Below the pieces are notes generated by a model that saw only the letters and a list, made by a program, of their open reading frames with translations, did not search any database and was not told where the DNA came from. The position numbers were made by a program, and so were the translations under genes. A stretch of DNA of 64,000 nucleotides, taken from Lichtheimia corymbifera B2541 (taxonomy: Eukaryota; Mucoromycota; Mucoromycetes; Mucorales; Lichtheimiaceae). The stretch spans positions 124,001 through 188,000 of the forward strand of contig JNEU01000838.1 in assembly GCA_000697475.1 (NCBI GenBank). The letters are read 5' to 3'. Of the stretch, positions 1 through 12,664 are shown piece by piece; the stretch's first letter is position 1; each line of letters starts with the position of its first letter.

Positions 1-198
1 TTACTCTGGAGTGAAGAATACCCAGCGTGTCATTTGATTCAACCATTCAGCAGGCGTATCACGATAGAGTATTTCAAGCATGTTCTTGACGAGAGCAGTC
101 TTCCTCAAGGAATCAACATTGGGAGGGGCAAATGTCAGTTGGGCCAGTTTGTAGTTGGAGATTGCAGCCAGCTGAATCGGGTTATGCATGGCAACCAT
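1..198 (-). CDS. partial unknown protein, N-terminal part
   Basis: The reading frame is open to the left edge of the window, so only the N-terminal part is present. It begins with MVAMHNPIQLAA and runs through a hydrophilic, probably helical stretch (SLRKTALVKNMLEILYR, then AEWLNQMTRWVFF). I chose the ATG at 198 because a TATA-like CTATAAAG lies on the minus strand at about 268-275. An in-frame ATG at 258 sits almost on top of that box, and the frame stays open up to 420. I do not recognise the family and no signal peptide or membrane segment is visible. The gene is divergent from CNOT1. Coding status is supported only by an open frame of sensible composition plus the TATA-like box, so confidence is moderate and the start is uncertain. 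Confidence 0.45.
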   Translation of the reverse strand: MVAMHNPIQLAAISNYKLAQLTFAPPNVDSLRKTALVKNMLEILYRDTPAEWLNQMTRWVFFTPE

Positions 199-420
199 CT
201 CAGCAAGCGATGCCGATGATGGATGAGGAAAGGAATGGAAGGAAGACTCGCCATGCATGGCGAAGACTTTATAGTGCAAAGGTGGTTTGCCGTTAAAACA
301 AAGGAGGGGAAATAGAGCTGAATGCAGGAAAGAATAGCAAGCCAGGATACATAACATTGGACTTTGAAATGATGGTAACACCAACAACTTGTTTTTCCAT
401 TGCTTGCGCTGCATGCACAA

Positions 421-1743
421 ATTACAACTTTATTGCCTGTGCCAACTGTAATGTAGTGCTTTACGTATCATTCGATCTTGTGTGTTTTTTCTCCATCATC
501 ATCACTATCCAACCTCTTGTCTTATATATAGCGTAAAAAAACAAAGCATTCAATAAAATGAAATGTAGTATGTAGCAACTCTCTATTGTATAATCGGCAG
601 TACTAAAGAAAAGGATGATTCAAGCATGGAGAGTGGTTGACATGGGCTTCTTGCACACAAAGACATAACTGGGTATACGTATCCAAGCAACAATAAGTGG
701 CAACCAATCATACGCCTTCGCACGGAGTTGATGCCGGGTACACGCATTAATCGTGTATATCCGTCTGGATGTATATTCGACCACGTGCAAAGCATATATT
801 GAGCTCAATGACAACACAGTGTGGGATGGATATTCATTTTTTATTCATTGTGCAAACTCGGGTAATTATACAATGCATTGGTTGTCAATAAAAAAAAAAA
901 AGAGCGACACCAGCGGAAATGCTATGTGCGGTGACACAATCCCACACGAGAGATCGACTACAAAGTATATAGTGTAGAGTCAAAAGTATTAAAGGGTAGC
1001 CATAAAGACAAGAGGATCAACCTATAAAGAAAAAGTGAAACAAGACTCCTACATAGCAGATTCCAACATTGGGGGCAATGCAATACGCGCGGCATGACGT
1101 GACTACTGGCATATTAAGCTTAGAGTCAGTCCAGCTAGATTTGGACTTGCCTTGGTTGGTAGCATACATCTCCTTTCCTCTTATTCACCCTCTCTTTCTT
1201 TCTTTCTGTCTCTCTTACACGCTCACCTGCAAAAGCAGCGACATTACGCAAACCATTTGTCAACGTCTTTTTTACTCGGCAACTTTCACTGCTTGTAATC
1301 TCAAAAAAGACTAGCCGGCATTTACAGTGACAGCACACCATTGCCATCGACACTTGCTTTTGCATTTCAACTTTTATTATCTCGACTGCTTCTCAACTTT
1401 CCTTTCCAACGAGAAACGATTACTGTTCAGCGATAGCTTTATCTTTTCAAAGGCATGTCAAAAGAGATGATGGCGCGCGCGTGAATCCTTGTCCCCCACC
1501 ATCTTACCAATACCCTTTACCATTAGGGTCTAAGCACTTGCGACAGCCTACAACTACTTGAACGTCAGTCTCTTTCTCTTTCTTTTTGACGATCGCACTT
1601 TGGGTACGTATCTATATATGGATGCCTAAACATAATTCAACTTGACTCTTGACCGGTTAAACATACCCATAGTAACGGCGCATCTAAGGATCGAGACAGC
1701 GTTATTAAGCCTACTATTTAAAAGACACACTCTATTGAAGACA
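421..1743. other. intergenic region upstream of CNOT1
   Basis: No gene is visible between the divergent unknown gene and CNOT1. The stretch has an A-run near 889-901 and pyrimidine-rich tracts (about 1185-1215 and 1565-1590) of the kind found in fungal promoters and 5' leaders just before the CNOT1 start. The short open frames on both strands lack conserved motifs. Confidence 0.5.
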
Positions 1744-4700
1744 ATGTAAGAATAAGACGAAATGATGTTATCGATCCAATGTATAACTTTACTGTGTAGG
1801 GGCGACGATATTGATGCGAGGGAAAATATATTGAGCAAAAGGCTACTTGAAGCCGGATGCGAATGCTGTGATTCTTCCGCTACACTCCGTGAATTATTGG
1901 CAGACGTTGTCAAGGATATCCATGAAAAGGATGTTGCCATTGCGTTGGGATGTATGGCGCGAGCTTATGCAGACATCCATGGTACCACATCCGGAGAATC
2001 GAATTGGAATGTGGAAAATTTCGTCGCAGTGATTGTTGATTTGGTATGTAAGGATGAATCCCTCACTCACCCACCCCAAAACCCACTGACTCGAGTTTAT
2101 TTTCAGGTACCTGCCATTGATTGGGAAAAGGTGATGCAGAGCTTGGATTATCCACATTTCTTTATCTACGATGCCAAGGGCTTGGGAACCATTGTTCGTG
2201 CATGGAAGCATTGTCCAAAGGTAAATTTCATTGTATAATACGGGAATTAGGGAGAAGAGGAGAACTTATTGGCGAGTTTTAGAGTTCTGAACCATTTCCT
2301 GCAAACATCTTTTTTGGAAAATGGCGAAATCTCAAAGGCCAACTCGGTGCACTTTATCAAATGGTGAATGCTCCCAGCGATCTTCTCAGTTTACCAGCTT
2401 GTTCCGAGCAAAAAGTGATCACCATGGATGACTTTGGCGAATCCAGCACACATATCCAGAACTTGGCAACCCAGTTTATGGATCACCAGTTAAACTCTTT
2501 GGATCTGATGGAATGTGTCATCGGGTTAGCGGAAACCGCTATCGTGGAGGATGTCAAGGTGTTTACGGATATGATGGTCAATAAGGCTCCCGAGTTGGTA
2601 TTCCTTGGTTTTCTTCAATCCAAGGTAATTCATCATGGAGGAGGAGGAGAATGGCAGTATAGATGCTCATCATGGATATAGATAACGATGCCAGTATACC
2701 ATAAGGATATTCTCGGTCGTCTTTTGTTGATGTACATGACAGGCAACAGCAGCAGTCCTTTGGTGCTTACCAAGATGTGGCAGATCAATCCCGACTTTTT
2801 CACGAGAAGCATTATGGATATGTACAGTACAGATGCCAATATGATATCAAGGATATTGGATATTGCTCATGAGCTCAAGGTATGTATAGGTGCAAGTATG
2901 TTGTTCAGTTAGGATGTGTACTTATGACATCCATCATATAGATCCTCGATTACATGTTGAATCTGCAGCCCTATTTCTTTTCCATTGATTTGGCAGCATT
3001 GGCATCTCGACGCGAGTTTTTGAATTTGGAAAAGTGGCTTCAAGAGAAGATTGCTGAGCAAAAGGATGCATTCATTCGCGTGTGTTTGGAGTTCCTCAGT
3101 CAAAAGGTGGCAGCTGAAATATCACGGCAAGAAGCCAATGCCACACCCCAGACAATTCCTTTACCCGTGGAGATCATTGGTGTTTTCTTAAAGGTGCTTG
3201 GTGAAAGGTAAATAGAGGACATGGGGGGATAAGGGGGCCTCGTATCTAACATTTGAAGGATATAGTCCTATGATTCCGGAGAACACGGAGCTTCTCAAAG
3301 AGGTGCAAACGGTGTGTCTTCAGTCCTATCCAAAGTTGATCAATATTCGCGGCAATACGGAAGGAGGACGAGGATCGAATGATGCCGAGGTGACCTTTAG
3401 TCAAGACATTGAGAACGAGGCCAATTCCTATTACGAACGTATTTACAGCGGTGAAATGAGTGTGGATCAATTGGTGGAACGACTCAAGGCCTTTAGTCAA
3501 TCAAAGACACCTCGTGAGCAAGATATATTTGCATGCATGATCCACAATCTTTTCGATGAGTACCACTTTTTCCCAAAGTACCCTGACAAGGAACTCTCGA
3601 TTACCAGCACGCTTTTTGGATCACTTGTACAGCATCATTTGATTTCCTATGTGCCTCTGGGTATCGCTCTTCGATGTATCCTGGATGCGCTTCACAATCC
3701 AGCAGGCTCAAAAATGTTCAATTTCGGTTTACAAGCGCTGTCTCAGTTCCAGTCTCGGTTACCCGAATGGCCCCAGTATTGTGTCAATTTACTTCAGATC
3801 CCACAGCTACAACAGGCGAACCCAGACTTGGTACGATTCATTGGCACGTCATTGCAATCAGCTCAACCTGAAAGTGGAGCAGGAGGAGGAGATGCTTTAC
3901 CACCACAAGATATACCCACACAACAACAAGCATCTCAAGTGCCTGATATTTCATCCTTGACTGAAGCAGCAGCAGCAGCACGTCCTTCTGATGTTGAACA
4001 GCAACAACAGGCCCCTTTCACATCCATTCATTTACCCGACATGCCATCTGATAACATCAGCTATGAGACACCCACAGAAGCTATCCAGGATAAGATCCTA
4101 TTCATCATCAACAATATTGCTCGCAACAATCTTCAAGATAAAACAGCCGAGTTGGCCGAGGTTCTTGATAAAACAGCTTACTTGTGGTTCAGCAACTACC
4201 TTGTCGTCAAACGTGTCAGTCGCGAGCCTAATTATCACGAGCTGTACCTTTTGGTGATGGATGCCATGAATAGCCGATTATTGTACCAGCATATTTTGCG
4301 TGATACCTATGCCAACATTCAAATCCTGCTCAATTCTGAAAAGACTATAAAGTCATCGTCGGAGCGAAGTTTGCTAAAGAATCTTGGATCATGGCTTGGT
4401 GCAATTACCTTGGCTCGTAACAAACCTATTCGGCATAAGAATATTGCTTTCAAGGTGGGGATATGAATATTTGTTATACGCTTCTTTACTAACATGGCAT
4501 GGTGTTAGGATCTCTTACTGGAGGGATTTGATAGCAATCGTTTGATTGTGGTGATTCCTTTTGTATGCAAAGTCTTGGAGCAATGCAACAATAGCGTTGT
4601 GTTCAAACCTCCCAATCCATGGTTGATGGCGATCCTCAAGTTATTGGTCGAGCTCTATGAGTGTGCAGAATTGAAGCTTAACCTAAAGTTTGAGATTGAA

Positions 4701-7700
4701 GTGTTATGCAAAGGATTATCACTTGAGCTGGAAGGTATGTGTACATATGGGTTGGAGGGTTAAGGAAACATCACTCACACTATCATCTAGATATTGAAGC
4801 CACATCCATTCTCAAGAATCGACCTTCCAAACAAGCAGGTGGCCTACCTGAAAGCTTGGATAAGATGCATGAATTATCAGCTGGTAAATTCCCCGGACCA
4901 AGTATGATGTTCCCAGGAGGTGCTGGTGGTGTCTTGGATGGAGCAAGCACGGCGACGGAGATGGATGAATCAGCATTCTCAATACCCAACATTGCACCTT
5001 ATCTCGTCTTCAACCCACAAATCATCTTGTATTCGTCACAACCTGCTTCCAAGCGATGGGTGCTACAAGCCATTATGCAATCAATACGCGAGGTTAGTTT
5101 TAGTCATTGTCGTATCATCATCAACCCTATACTGATCTCTTTCTCTCTCTCTCTTGGGATTAGATTATTGAACCTGTTGTTGAACGCTCGGTGGCCATTG
5201 CAGCTGTTTCTACACGTGAACTTGTCACCAAAGATTTGGCAGTGGAACCCGATGAAAACAAGATGCGTAAAGCGGCTCATTGGATGGCTCAGAATTTAGC
5301 AGGAAGCTTGGCGATGGTGACATGTAAAGAGCCCCTTCGTATGAGCATGGTGACCAATTTACGAGCTATATTCATGTCCAATGGATTGACAGACGTATGT
5401 TGTACATACCCTTGATTACTCTTTCTTTTTACTGATCCATCATATGTTTTGTAGGCCATGGCAGAGCAAGCCGTCTTGTTGACAGTTTCCGACAATTTGG
5501 ATCTTGTTTGTGCAGTTATTGAAAAGGTGGCTATGGAGAAGGCAACAGGCGACATTGACGAGGTGCTGAGGAACTCGTATGCCAGTCGAAAGAAGCATCG
5601 TGAGCAGCGACCTGGTCAACCTTATTTCGATTTGGAAGTGTATTCAATGACAAGATACCCTGCTTCGCTTCCTGAACCTTTGCGAGCCAAGACGAGTGGA
5701 TTACAACCCAATCAATTACGTGTTTATGAAGATTTTACACGTATCCCAAGAACAGCACAACAAGTTCCCGATGCAGATCGATCTATACCACAGAGCCGTG
5801 CTGATGCTGCTGCTACTGCTACGACTGCTGCTGCTGCCATGTCCTCTTACGGTTACAATGCAATGACACCTGGCAATACAGGTTATGATGGCATGCCCAT
5901 TCAACCCAACGCCCATCAAATCCTTGAACGTTTTACCCAGTATCTTGCCGAATTGGAAAAACTTGCCAGCCAAACCAATGCACCCAACTTTGCATCATTG
6001 CCTCCCCTGCATGATATCCGTGTGATTATTCGTCAAGTGCCAATGTTGGCATTGTCAAGCTTTGACAAGGTGGAAACGGCACGTGCTTTTGCCCAAAAAG
6101 TAGTATCCCTATTATACAAGAGCGAGACTCAGCTTGTACGGGAGATGTACGTTGTGTTACTGGAACGATTATGCGAAGTGTCTCCCAATGTTGGCACCCT
6201 GGTTACTTATTGGCTGACGCATGTGGATGATGAGAGGAAATACAATGTGCCTGTCACGATTGCATTGATGAAGGCGGGGTTGATCAACATTGCTGAACAA
6301 GATCAAGAACTCGGATTACTTGTTGATAGTGGACGAATGGTAGCCATTGACTTTGCTGCAATGCTTGTTCATACTTGCATCTTTGAAGAAAACATTGCCA
6401 GTCCTCAAGATTTTGTGGTGTCTCTGGAAGCCATTAGTAGATTACGTGGCAAGGTGCCTGACAGCGTACTTGTCTTGATGGAAAGCTTACATGGTACAAA
6501 CCAGAATCGTGGCAAGGATATCCAAGATGAGGAAGCCGGTCTTCGAGAACATTTACAATATCTTTTTGCTGAGTGGATTCGCCTTTGCCAACATCCTTCC
6601 ACCACCGAAAAGGCCCAAAACACCTTCCTTATGCAATTATCACAGCAAGTAATTTACAAGAGTGAGGATATGTCGTCGTTGTTCTTCCGGTTATGCGTGG
6701 AAATGGCGGTGGACCGTGCTGCAAAGTTGAAGCAAGTGCCTGGTCAATCACCCGGTGTACCTTATCAGCTCATTGATGCCTTCTCCAAGCTTGTCATTGG
6801 CCTTCTTAAGCTTCAGATGGAATCGAACAACTCAGCTGCCATGGTCAATCAATTCTCCAAGGTGTTATCAGTCATAGTACTCGTCCTTGCACAACATCAT
6901 GAGCAAGGCCGTCATCAATTCAACCAACGCCCTTTTCTTCGACTCTTTACTTGCCTGCTTGGTGATCTTCACGCTGCTGAACAGCAATTCCAGTCATCCT
7001 ACCTTGCTATATTGAACGCAATGAGCAATACCTTCCATACGCTTCAACCTACCTTTTTCCCTGGATTTACATTTGCATGGCTTCAATTAATATCGCACAG
7101 ACTCTTCATGCCCAAGTTACTCTTGACGGAGAATCAAAAAGTAAGTATATATATATGCTTTTTTGCATATCCATCATCCATTAACATTTTGTTTGATAGG
7201 GATGGTCCAGTTTCCACAAGCTTCTCATATGCTTATTCCAATTCCTGGCACCCTTTCTTCGTGGCGTGGAACTTAAAGATACGACGCGTATGCTTTATCG
7301 GGGATCGTTGCGTATCTTGTTGGTGTTACTGCATGATTTCCCTGAATTCTTGTGCGACTACCATTTCAGTTTTTGCGACGTGATTCCAGAATCTTGCATC
7401 CAGCTACGAAACCTCATCTTGAGTGCTTTTCCACGCAATATGCGATTGCCTGATCCATTCACACCTAATCTCAAGGTCGATCTTTTGCCAGAAATCAACC
7501 AAGCACCGCGTATCCTTTCCGATTATGTGGGACCCCTTTTAGCGAACGGTGCCAAGAATGAGATTGATGGATTTATCAATGCACACATGCCAAAACGATT
7601 TGTAACTGAATTGGTGAAAAAGCTACAATCCGGCAGTGACAGCAACAACGTGGATCAGCAAGGTGGAAGATACAATATTCCTCTGATGAACTCGGTCGTT

Positions 7701-8253
7701 TTCTATGTGGGCGTCAAGGGGATCTCACTTGGTATTCCAGTGAATCAAGGTGCACCCATGGAAATATATCAGCACTTGTTGACCGACTTGGATCCAGAAG
7801 GTGAGTACTAGTAATGATCCTAGCCATGCATGCAGCAACATGATCTGATGGTTTCATATCCTGTAGGCCGATATGTATTCTTGAGTGCCATTGCCAACCA
7901 ACTGCGATACCCCAACAGCCATACACATTATTTCAGCTGTGTCCTCTTGTATCTTTTTGCTGAGAGTGAGCAGGAGGCGATCAAGGAACAAATAACGCGA
8001 GTGTTACTGGAACGGCTGATTGTGAATCGCCCACACCCTTGGGGTCTTCTCATCACTTTTATTGAACTCATCAAGAATCCAAGATATAACTTTTGGAACC
8101 ACGCCTTCACTCGATGCGCTACCGATATTGAACGTCTCTTTGAGAGTGTCTCAAGGCATGTATGACTTTGTGTTCTCTGGATTGCATTTTGCTGACTTTT
8201 TGATTTCTTGACACTTGTAGGTCCATCAACCAGATATAGAAACAAAAAAGTGA
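1744..8253 (+). CDS. NOT1: CCR4-NOT complex scaffold subunit Not1/CNOT1
   Basis: Scaffold of the CCR4-NOT deadenylase complex, which shortens mRNA poly(A) tails. Fourteen exons join into about 1,908 residues. Exons: 1744-1745, 1800-2043, 2107-2220, 2283-2624, 2682-2879, 2942-3207, 3266-4454, 4509-4734, 4791-5092, 5164-5394, 5455-7140, 7200-7800, 7867-8159, 8221-8253. Recognisable blocks are: the HEAT-repeat segment with [15 protein letters not shown] (about residues 300-330); the MIF4G-like CAF1-binding domain from about residue 440; the CAF40-binding region around [14 protein letters not shown] (about 925-1060); and the C-terminal Not1 module that binds Not2/Not3 ([29 protein letters not shown]; about 1500-1890). 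The start ATG appears split by the first intron (AT at 1744-1745, G at 1800); the ATG at 1762 lies inside that intron. Compared with animal CNOT1 the first 200-250 residues are absent. Identity is certain, the 5' end less so. Confidence 0.93.
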
Positions 8254-8384
8254 TTGTATCATAAGTAATAGTACCATAATGTAAAAAGCATCGTTTATCT
8301 TTTTCAACTACTATTGAAATCAACATTGGGCATGGGTTTATATATGTTGGAAGGGATCATTTATATGTAAATTCTACAAGCAAT

Positions 8385-9683
8385 CTATTGGGGTGCAAAT
8401 CCTGCAAAGCTATCCATGTAATAATCGGGTCGAACTTCACTCGAAGATGATAAAACTTCGACCTCGGATGTGACACCTAGGATGAAAGGATGAATGGTTG
8501 AACCATACGCTGTTGCTATCATGAACGTACCTGTCAACACACACAGTGTCTCAATGCCTCCCTTGACACCAAATTCAATATCCGTGTCGAGACGATCACC
8601 AATCATGCATGTTCGCTTGGGGTCAAGGTGATACCTATAACAATAACGTGTGAGCATATTCACAATCCCAATCAACGTTCTCAACACACGTACTCTGCGA
8701 AAATGGTTTGCAACATGTTCTGTGCAGGCTTTCCCAAAACAACATCAGGATCACGTTTGAGTGCCTTGATAATAGGAGATGCAATGGATCCAGCGCCTAA
8801 TTCAAATCATGGTTACCATCCAGCCATTATCCTACTTTACAAACCTCTTCTTACCTGGAAGAATTGAGCCATCTGTGGGATATGTCGTATCACCATTGGT
8901 AAGGATAAAGTGACAGTCGGGGTTGTTCCTGAGATAAGTGAATGCCTTGGCGTACTTGACATAATTGACGGCAGTATCCAAGCCAATCACAACAGCGCCC
9001 ACTTCAGGATCATGGTCGATCTTTCCTTTGAACTCGGCATGATTGTCTTCCTAAAACACCATCATAATCATCATTCAGTACCGCTTCAGAGGTAGCATAG
9101 AGGTCAATAAAAAAAAACTTACATCAGCACCGCAGGTACGGATGCCTTGAGCTTGTAATTCCTCTCGGATACCAGCCATGCCAACAATGTACACCTTTTT
9201 ATCGGCAGGAAAATTGACCACATGTTTAAGATAAGCTGCAGTGGCAAAAGCCGAGCTGAAGATTTCCTCCTACAATCCATATGCGTCAATACAATGAACG
9301 CTTGATAGGTTGCCCTGAAACTACTTACCAAAGAGGCTTGAATGCCAAAACCTTTGAACTTGCCAAGGAACGCAGCACGCGACTTTGTGCTATTGTTGGT
9401 AACAAAGAAAATCCTCTTTCCTAATGATCCTCATGGTCAGCTCGTCTTTGTAATACAGATATACAAACACACGTACCTCTTTTACGAAGCTCTTCCATAG
9501 CCTTATCTACGCCAGGTATCAGATCGCTGCCATCCCACAGGACACCTGGAATCCATGCTTTAAAGTTAGAGTCTTGCCATTGGCGCAATAAAAAGAACAC
9601 TTGCCATCGCAATCGAAGAGGAAATTGTCAAACTTGTCGAGGAAAAAGTCTCGTTCGACTGAGGTCAATAGTTTCTTGGTCAT
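8385..9683 (-). CDS. PHO13: 4-nitrophenylphosphatase / phosphoglycolate phosphatase, HAD family
   Basis: HAD-superfamily phosphatase of the PHO13/PGP type, a metabolite-repair enzyme that hydrolyses phosphoglycolate and related side products in the cytosol. Spliced exons give about 300 residues with motifs in order: I, FDCDGVLWDG (nucleophile Asp); II, FFVTNNSTKSR; cap-region IVGMAGIREEL and VVIGLDTAVNY; III, the Lys of VVLGKPAQNML; IV, CMIGDRLDTDIEFG, whose GDRLDTD is typical of this subfamily. The start at 9683 (MTKKLLTSVERDFFL) places motif I about 20 residues in, as in homologs. There are about eight exons. The first intron (9546-9604) has a GC donor (GCAAGT), needed to rebuild motif I exactly. 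The gene converges with CNOT1, with only about 130 bp between the stop codons. Confidence 0.9.
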
Positions 9684-10095
9684 GGAAAAGCAGCGATAAG
9701 AAGCGGGAAAATGAGTACAGACCAATAAGACATTAAGATCTACTACCAATGCTTCGGAGCAACCATCCTTTGAGTAACCCAGAGAGCACACCATAACAAT
9801 TGTAAGCATAATAAAGATAAAGCCTTCCCCTAATCATGCAATAAACGTCGTTTCTATGACTTGACAAGTAGTCAATAATCACAAAATCGGTATCTGACGA
9901 GCAACGCGAGTGAACGCGCCCCTAGTAATGTCTATTAAGAGCAATCATAGCAAATCTTGGTTATCATTGTACCTTTGAAATTGGTACACTAGGACGACAT
10001 TCCAATATATGCAGCTGTGCAAGTTACGAGCAGCAATGATATAACAAGAATATATTTGGTGGGTATATATACATTGATATGAACGATGAGAATAT
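9684..10095. other. intergenic region
   Basis: The 5' flank of the HAD phosphatase and 3' flank of the next minus-strand gene. It is AT-rich, and no conserved coding sequence or RNA gene was recognised. Confidence 0.5.
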
Positions 10096-12065
10096 TTACA
10101 AGTGGACTAAACACAACCTATTCTTTCTTGAATATTTTTGCAAAGCTTGCCGAAATCGAGGTGTGTCAAGGGTTTCCCGAGAATTCTTCTTCCATGCTTC
10201 GTGATCCAGACTAGGTCCCGTTGATTCCAGTGTCCGATATACATCCAAAAGCTTTCCCAGATCATTTAAAAGATTGACAAGTTCTTGGAGTGAAGTAGGG
10301 AGCGTGATTTGACAAAGTTCGGCGAGTACATATACACCTTCATCCACCAAAGCTTGCACATAAAAGGTAACCTTGCATCCTACTCGATGGTTAAATAAGC
10401 TTTCTCAACCACCTAGACCATATGCGTATCTTGCTATGTCTTACCAATCACTTGAAATAAGAGCACCTTGTTAAGCATGTGACAATCGATCGCATCCTTG
10501 CCGAAGACAGCTATGCGGACAAAGTCTACCCCCATACTTCGGCTGTCAGCGTCTTCCGGCTTGACCTCTCCAAATACCCTGCTTCTGGTAAACTGCATAT
10601 CCTCGATATCACTCAATATTGCATCAGGGCGCTCAACACGATTTGTACGGCATTTGCGTTCTTCGGCATTAATTTCTGGCCTGCATCCTAAATTAGCCAT
10701 CCAATACCAAGAAAAGTCGAACCTTGCCGCTTACCATCGTAATCTGCTAGAGTAATCACTGAAAATCGGACGTAAAATGATATCCACAACCAGGGCAATG
10801 ATGTCGTGCTCACCCATCTTCTTGATCATGGGTACAGACGGGAACTCTTCAAGCCTAATACATATGATGGATGGATACACTGGTCAATGCGATGGATATA
10901 TTTCACTGTAGCAATCTTACTCACATGTTGATCACCATGCGTATTGCACGATACTCGAAGGATTGGAACTTGTATTGGGTGATTAACTGAAAGCATGAAG
11001 CCACCACAGTCTCTCGGTCGAATCCAGGACGCTTGAGAACCTATTATTGCATTTAATAACTACAATTTACGATTCATCCTGCAATAAATACCTTTACGCA
11101 CTCCATAAGACCCTTCAAAAACTCAAGGTCAAGGGTGCTGTCAAAGCAACAGTGGTCATCAAGGAAATTGTTATACAGCGATTCGAGTGCTTGCCGGCCA
11201 AAGATGTTGAGTTGTCGTTGAGAATACTGGCTAGGTTTGAGCAATAAAATGTGATTCAAGGATCTAAAGTATTGATTGAGAATTGTGGGAATGGCGTATC
11301 ATCAGAGAGAAGGTATTGATGCTTACAACAAATCATGCAAGTGTGTTTCGAAATAAAAAGTCGTCTCTCGCTCCTGTGTAACCACTTCTTTTTTGTACAT
11401 GTAAAAGCGCTGGGCAATGGTCGATGCTTCAAGATCAAGTGCTGGACCCAGGTGGATCTCGGGTTTTCTCAACATTGGCGGCGGGCTGGAAATCAATATG
11501 CACTAGTAATAGATAATCCGATCTATGTTTAGTGATCGTTTGCATAAATCATGTAAGCTTTTCATTACCTTTTCATCATCATCATTGTCTTCATTTTCAT
11601 GCGAATCGTCATCAGCTTGGACCGTTGCTGTTTTTTGGCGTTTTGGTGATCGAATATCGGTATCTCCTTGATGTACCACCGTGGTGGAATTAGATGATGA
11701 TTCACCAAAGCTGACAATCGAGCTATCCCCTTGTTGAATATGATAGCTGTTATTGATGGGAAGTTGATGTATCTAGTGTTTTTAGTTAGCATCGTAAGAG
11801 CATTTGATGTTTATAACCACCTTACTGTATCTTTCAATTCTTCGAGTTTCAGCTTGACGGCTGTTGGTATGTTAGGTTGTTGTGCGATCGTGTCAAGCGC
11901 GTTCAAGTAAGCAGATTCGAGCGTTCTTTTTGACGGGGGATTGTCAGTTTTGCTGAATTGGTCTTTAAAGTGCTTGAAGTCCCAATGTTTTAAATCGGTG
12001 GTGGTGAAGAACAAAATGTACTTGTTGCGCCCACTATATGTGTGTCGATAGCCGTCAATATCCAT
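10096..12065 (-). CDS. uncharacterised Mucoromycota multicopy family protein with GEVK motif
   Basis: About eight exons on the minus strand, starting MDIDGYRHTYSGRNKY. In order: an N-terminal domain; a Ser/Asp-rich linker with SPKRQKT (possible nuclear localisation) and an acidic run; a helical middle (KPSQYSQRQLNIFGRQALE, EFPSVPMIKKMGEHDIIALV); then RPDAILSDIEDM, RVFGEVKPEDADSR, DFVRIAVFGKDAID, and a C-terminal helical region (LVDEGVYVLAELCQITLP). The exon carrying RLRW joins the one carrying PEINAEERKCRTN through a GTAAGC..GCAG intron of 54 nt that restores the frame. From memory this block (RPDA...GEVK...RIAVF.KDAID) marks a large family in Mucoromycota genomes with no assigned function. 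The PD...ExK spacing resembles the PD-(D/E)XK nuclease core, which is only inference. A decayed relative lies at 18.9-19.2 kb. Confidence 0.68.
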
Positions 12066-12235
12066 TGTTCACCGAGGAAGAGGGTCAAGGACGAGGGCGG
12101 ATTGTGATCTGCAACTGAGGAATTGATGCAAGCGTGCATACTGCTGCGGTTGCCTTGATACTCCGCAACGGCTTTTTGTAAACCTGCTGCGTACCGCGTA
12201 CCGTAGTCTTCACCCTCCTCCAGAACTCATCTCGA

Positions 12236-12664
12236 ACTGACTTGGCTCCTGGTATGAAGAAGGGGTGACAATAGGGTACTCTTGCTTTGGGACACTTTTT
12301 GGTGATGGCATCTGTACTTGGTCAGCTTGGCATGTGGAGCTCGGCTGGCTTCCCAAGCTGGTGACAATAGCGGTCTATGGAATCTTCTTCACACAACCGA
12401 ACGATAGGCCGTGGCTCCAGTGTCAATATTGTCGAGATGAAGAGGTTGCATTTGGGATCAAAAGAACTGACTGGCTCCTGGTATGAAGAAGGGGTGACAA
12501 TAGAGTACTCTTGCTTTGGGACACACGTTTTGGTGATGGCATCTGTACTTGGTCAGCTTGGCATGTGGAGCTTGGCTGGTTTCCCAAGCTGGTGACAATA
12601 GCGGTCTATGGAATCTTCTTCACACAACCGAACGATAGATCGTGGCTCCAGTGTCAATATTGTC
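12236..12664. repeat. direct tandem duplication, about 230-bp unit, two copies
   Basis: The unit starting ACTGACTTGGCTCCTGG at 12236 recurs at 12466 (ACTGACTGGCTCCTGG), giving a period of 230 bp. The second copy ends near 12664. The copies differ by a few substitutions and small indels (for example a lost T near the start, and CACTTTTTGG against CACACGTTTTGG). The copies carry short open frames on the plus strand that diverge between them, so I do not call a gene. Confidence 0.85.

Noticed and set aside
1762..1799. ATG at 1762 as the CNOT1 start
   Set aside because: It lies within a consensus intron (GTAAGA..GTGTAG); kept only as an alternative if the intron is retained.
10680..10745. Apparent frameshift and stop after RLRW in the orphan-family gene
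   Set aside because: Explained by a 54-nt GTAAGC..GCAG intron that restores the conserved WPEINAEER frame, so the gene is not called broken.
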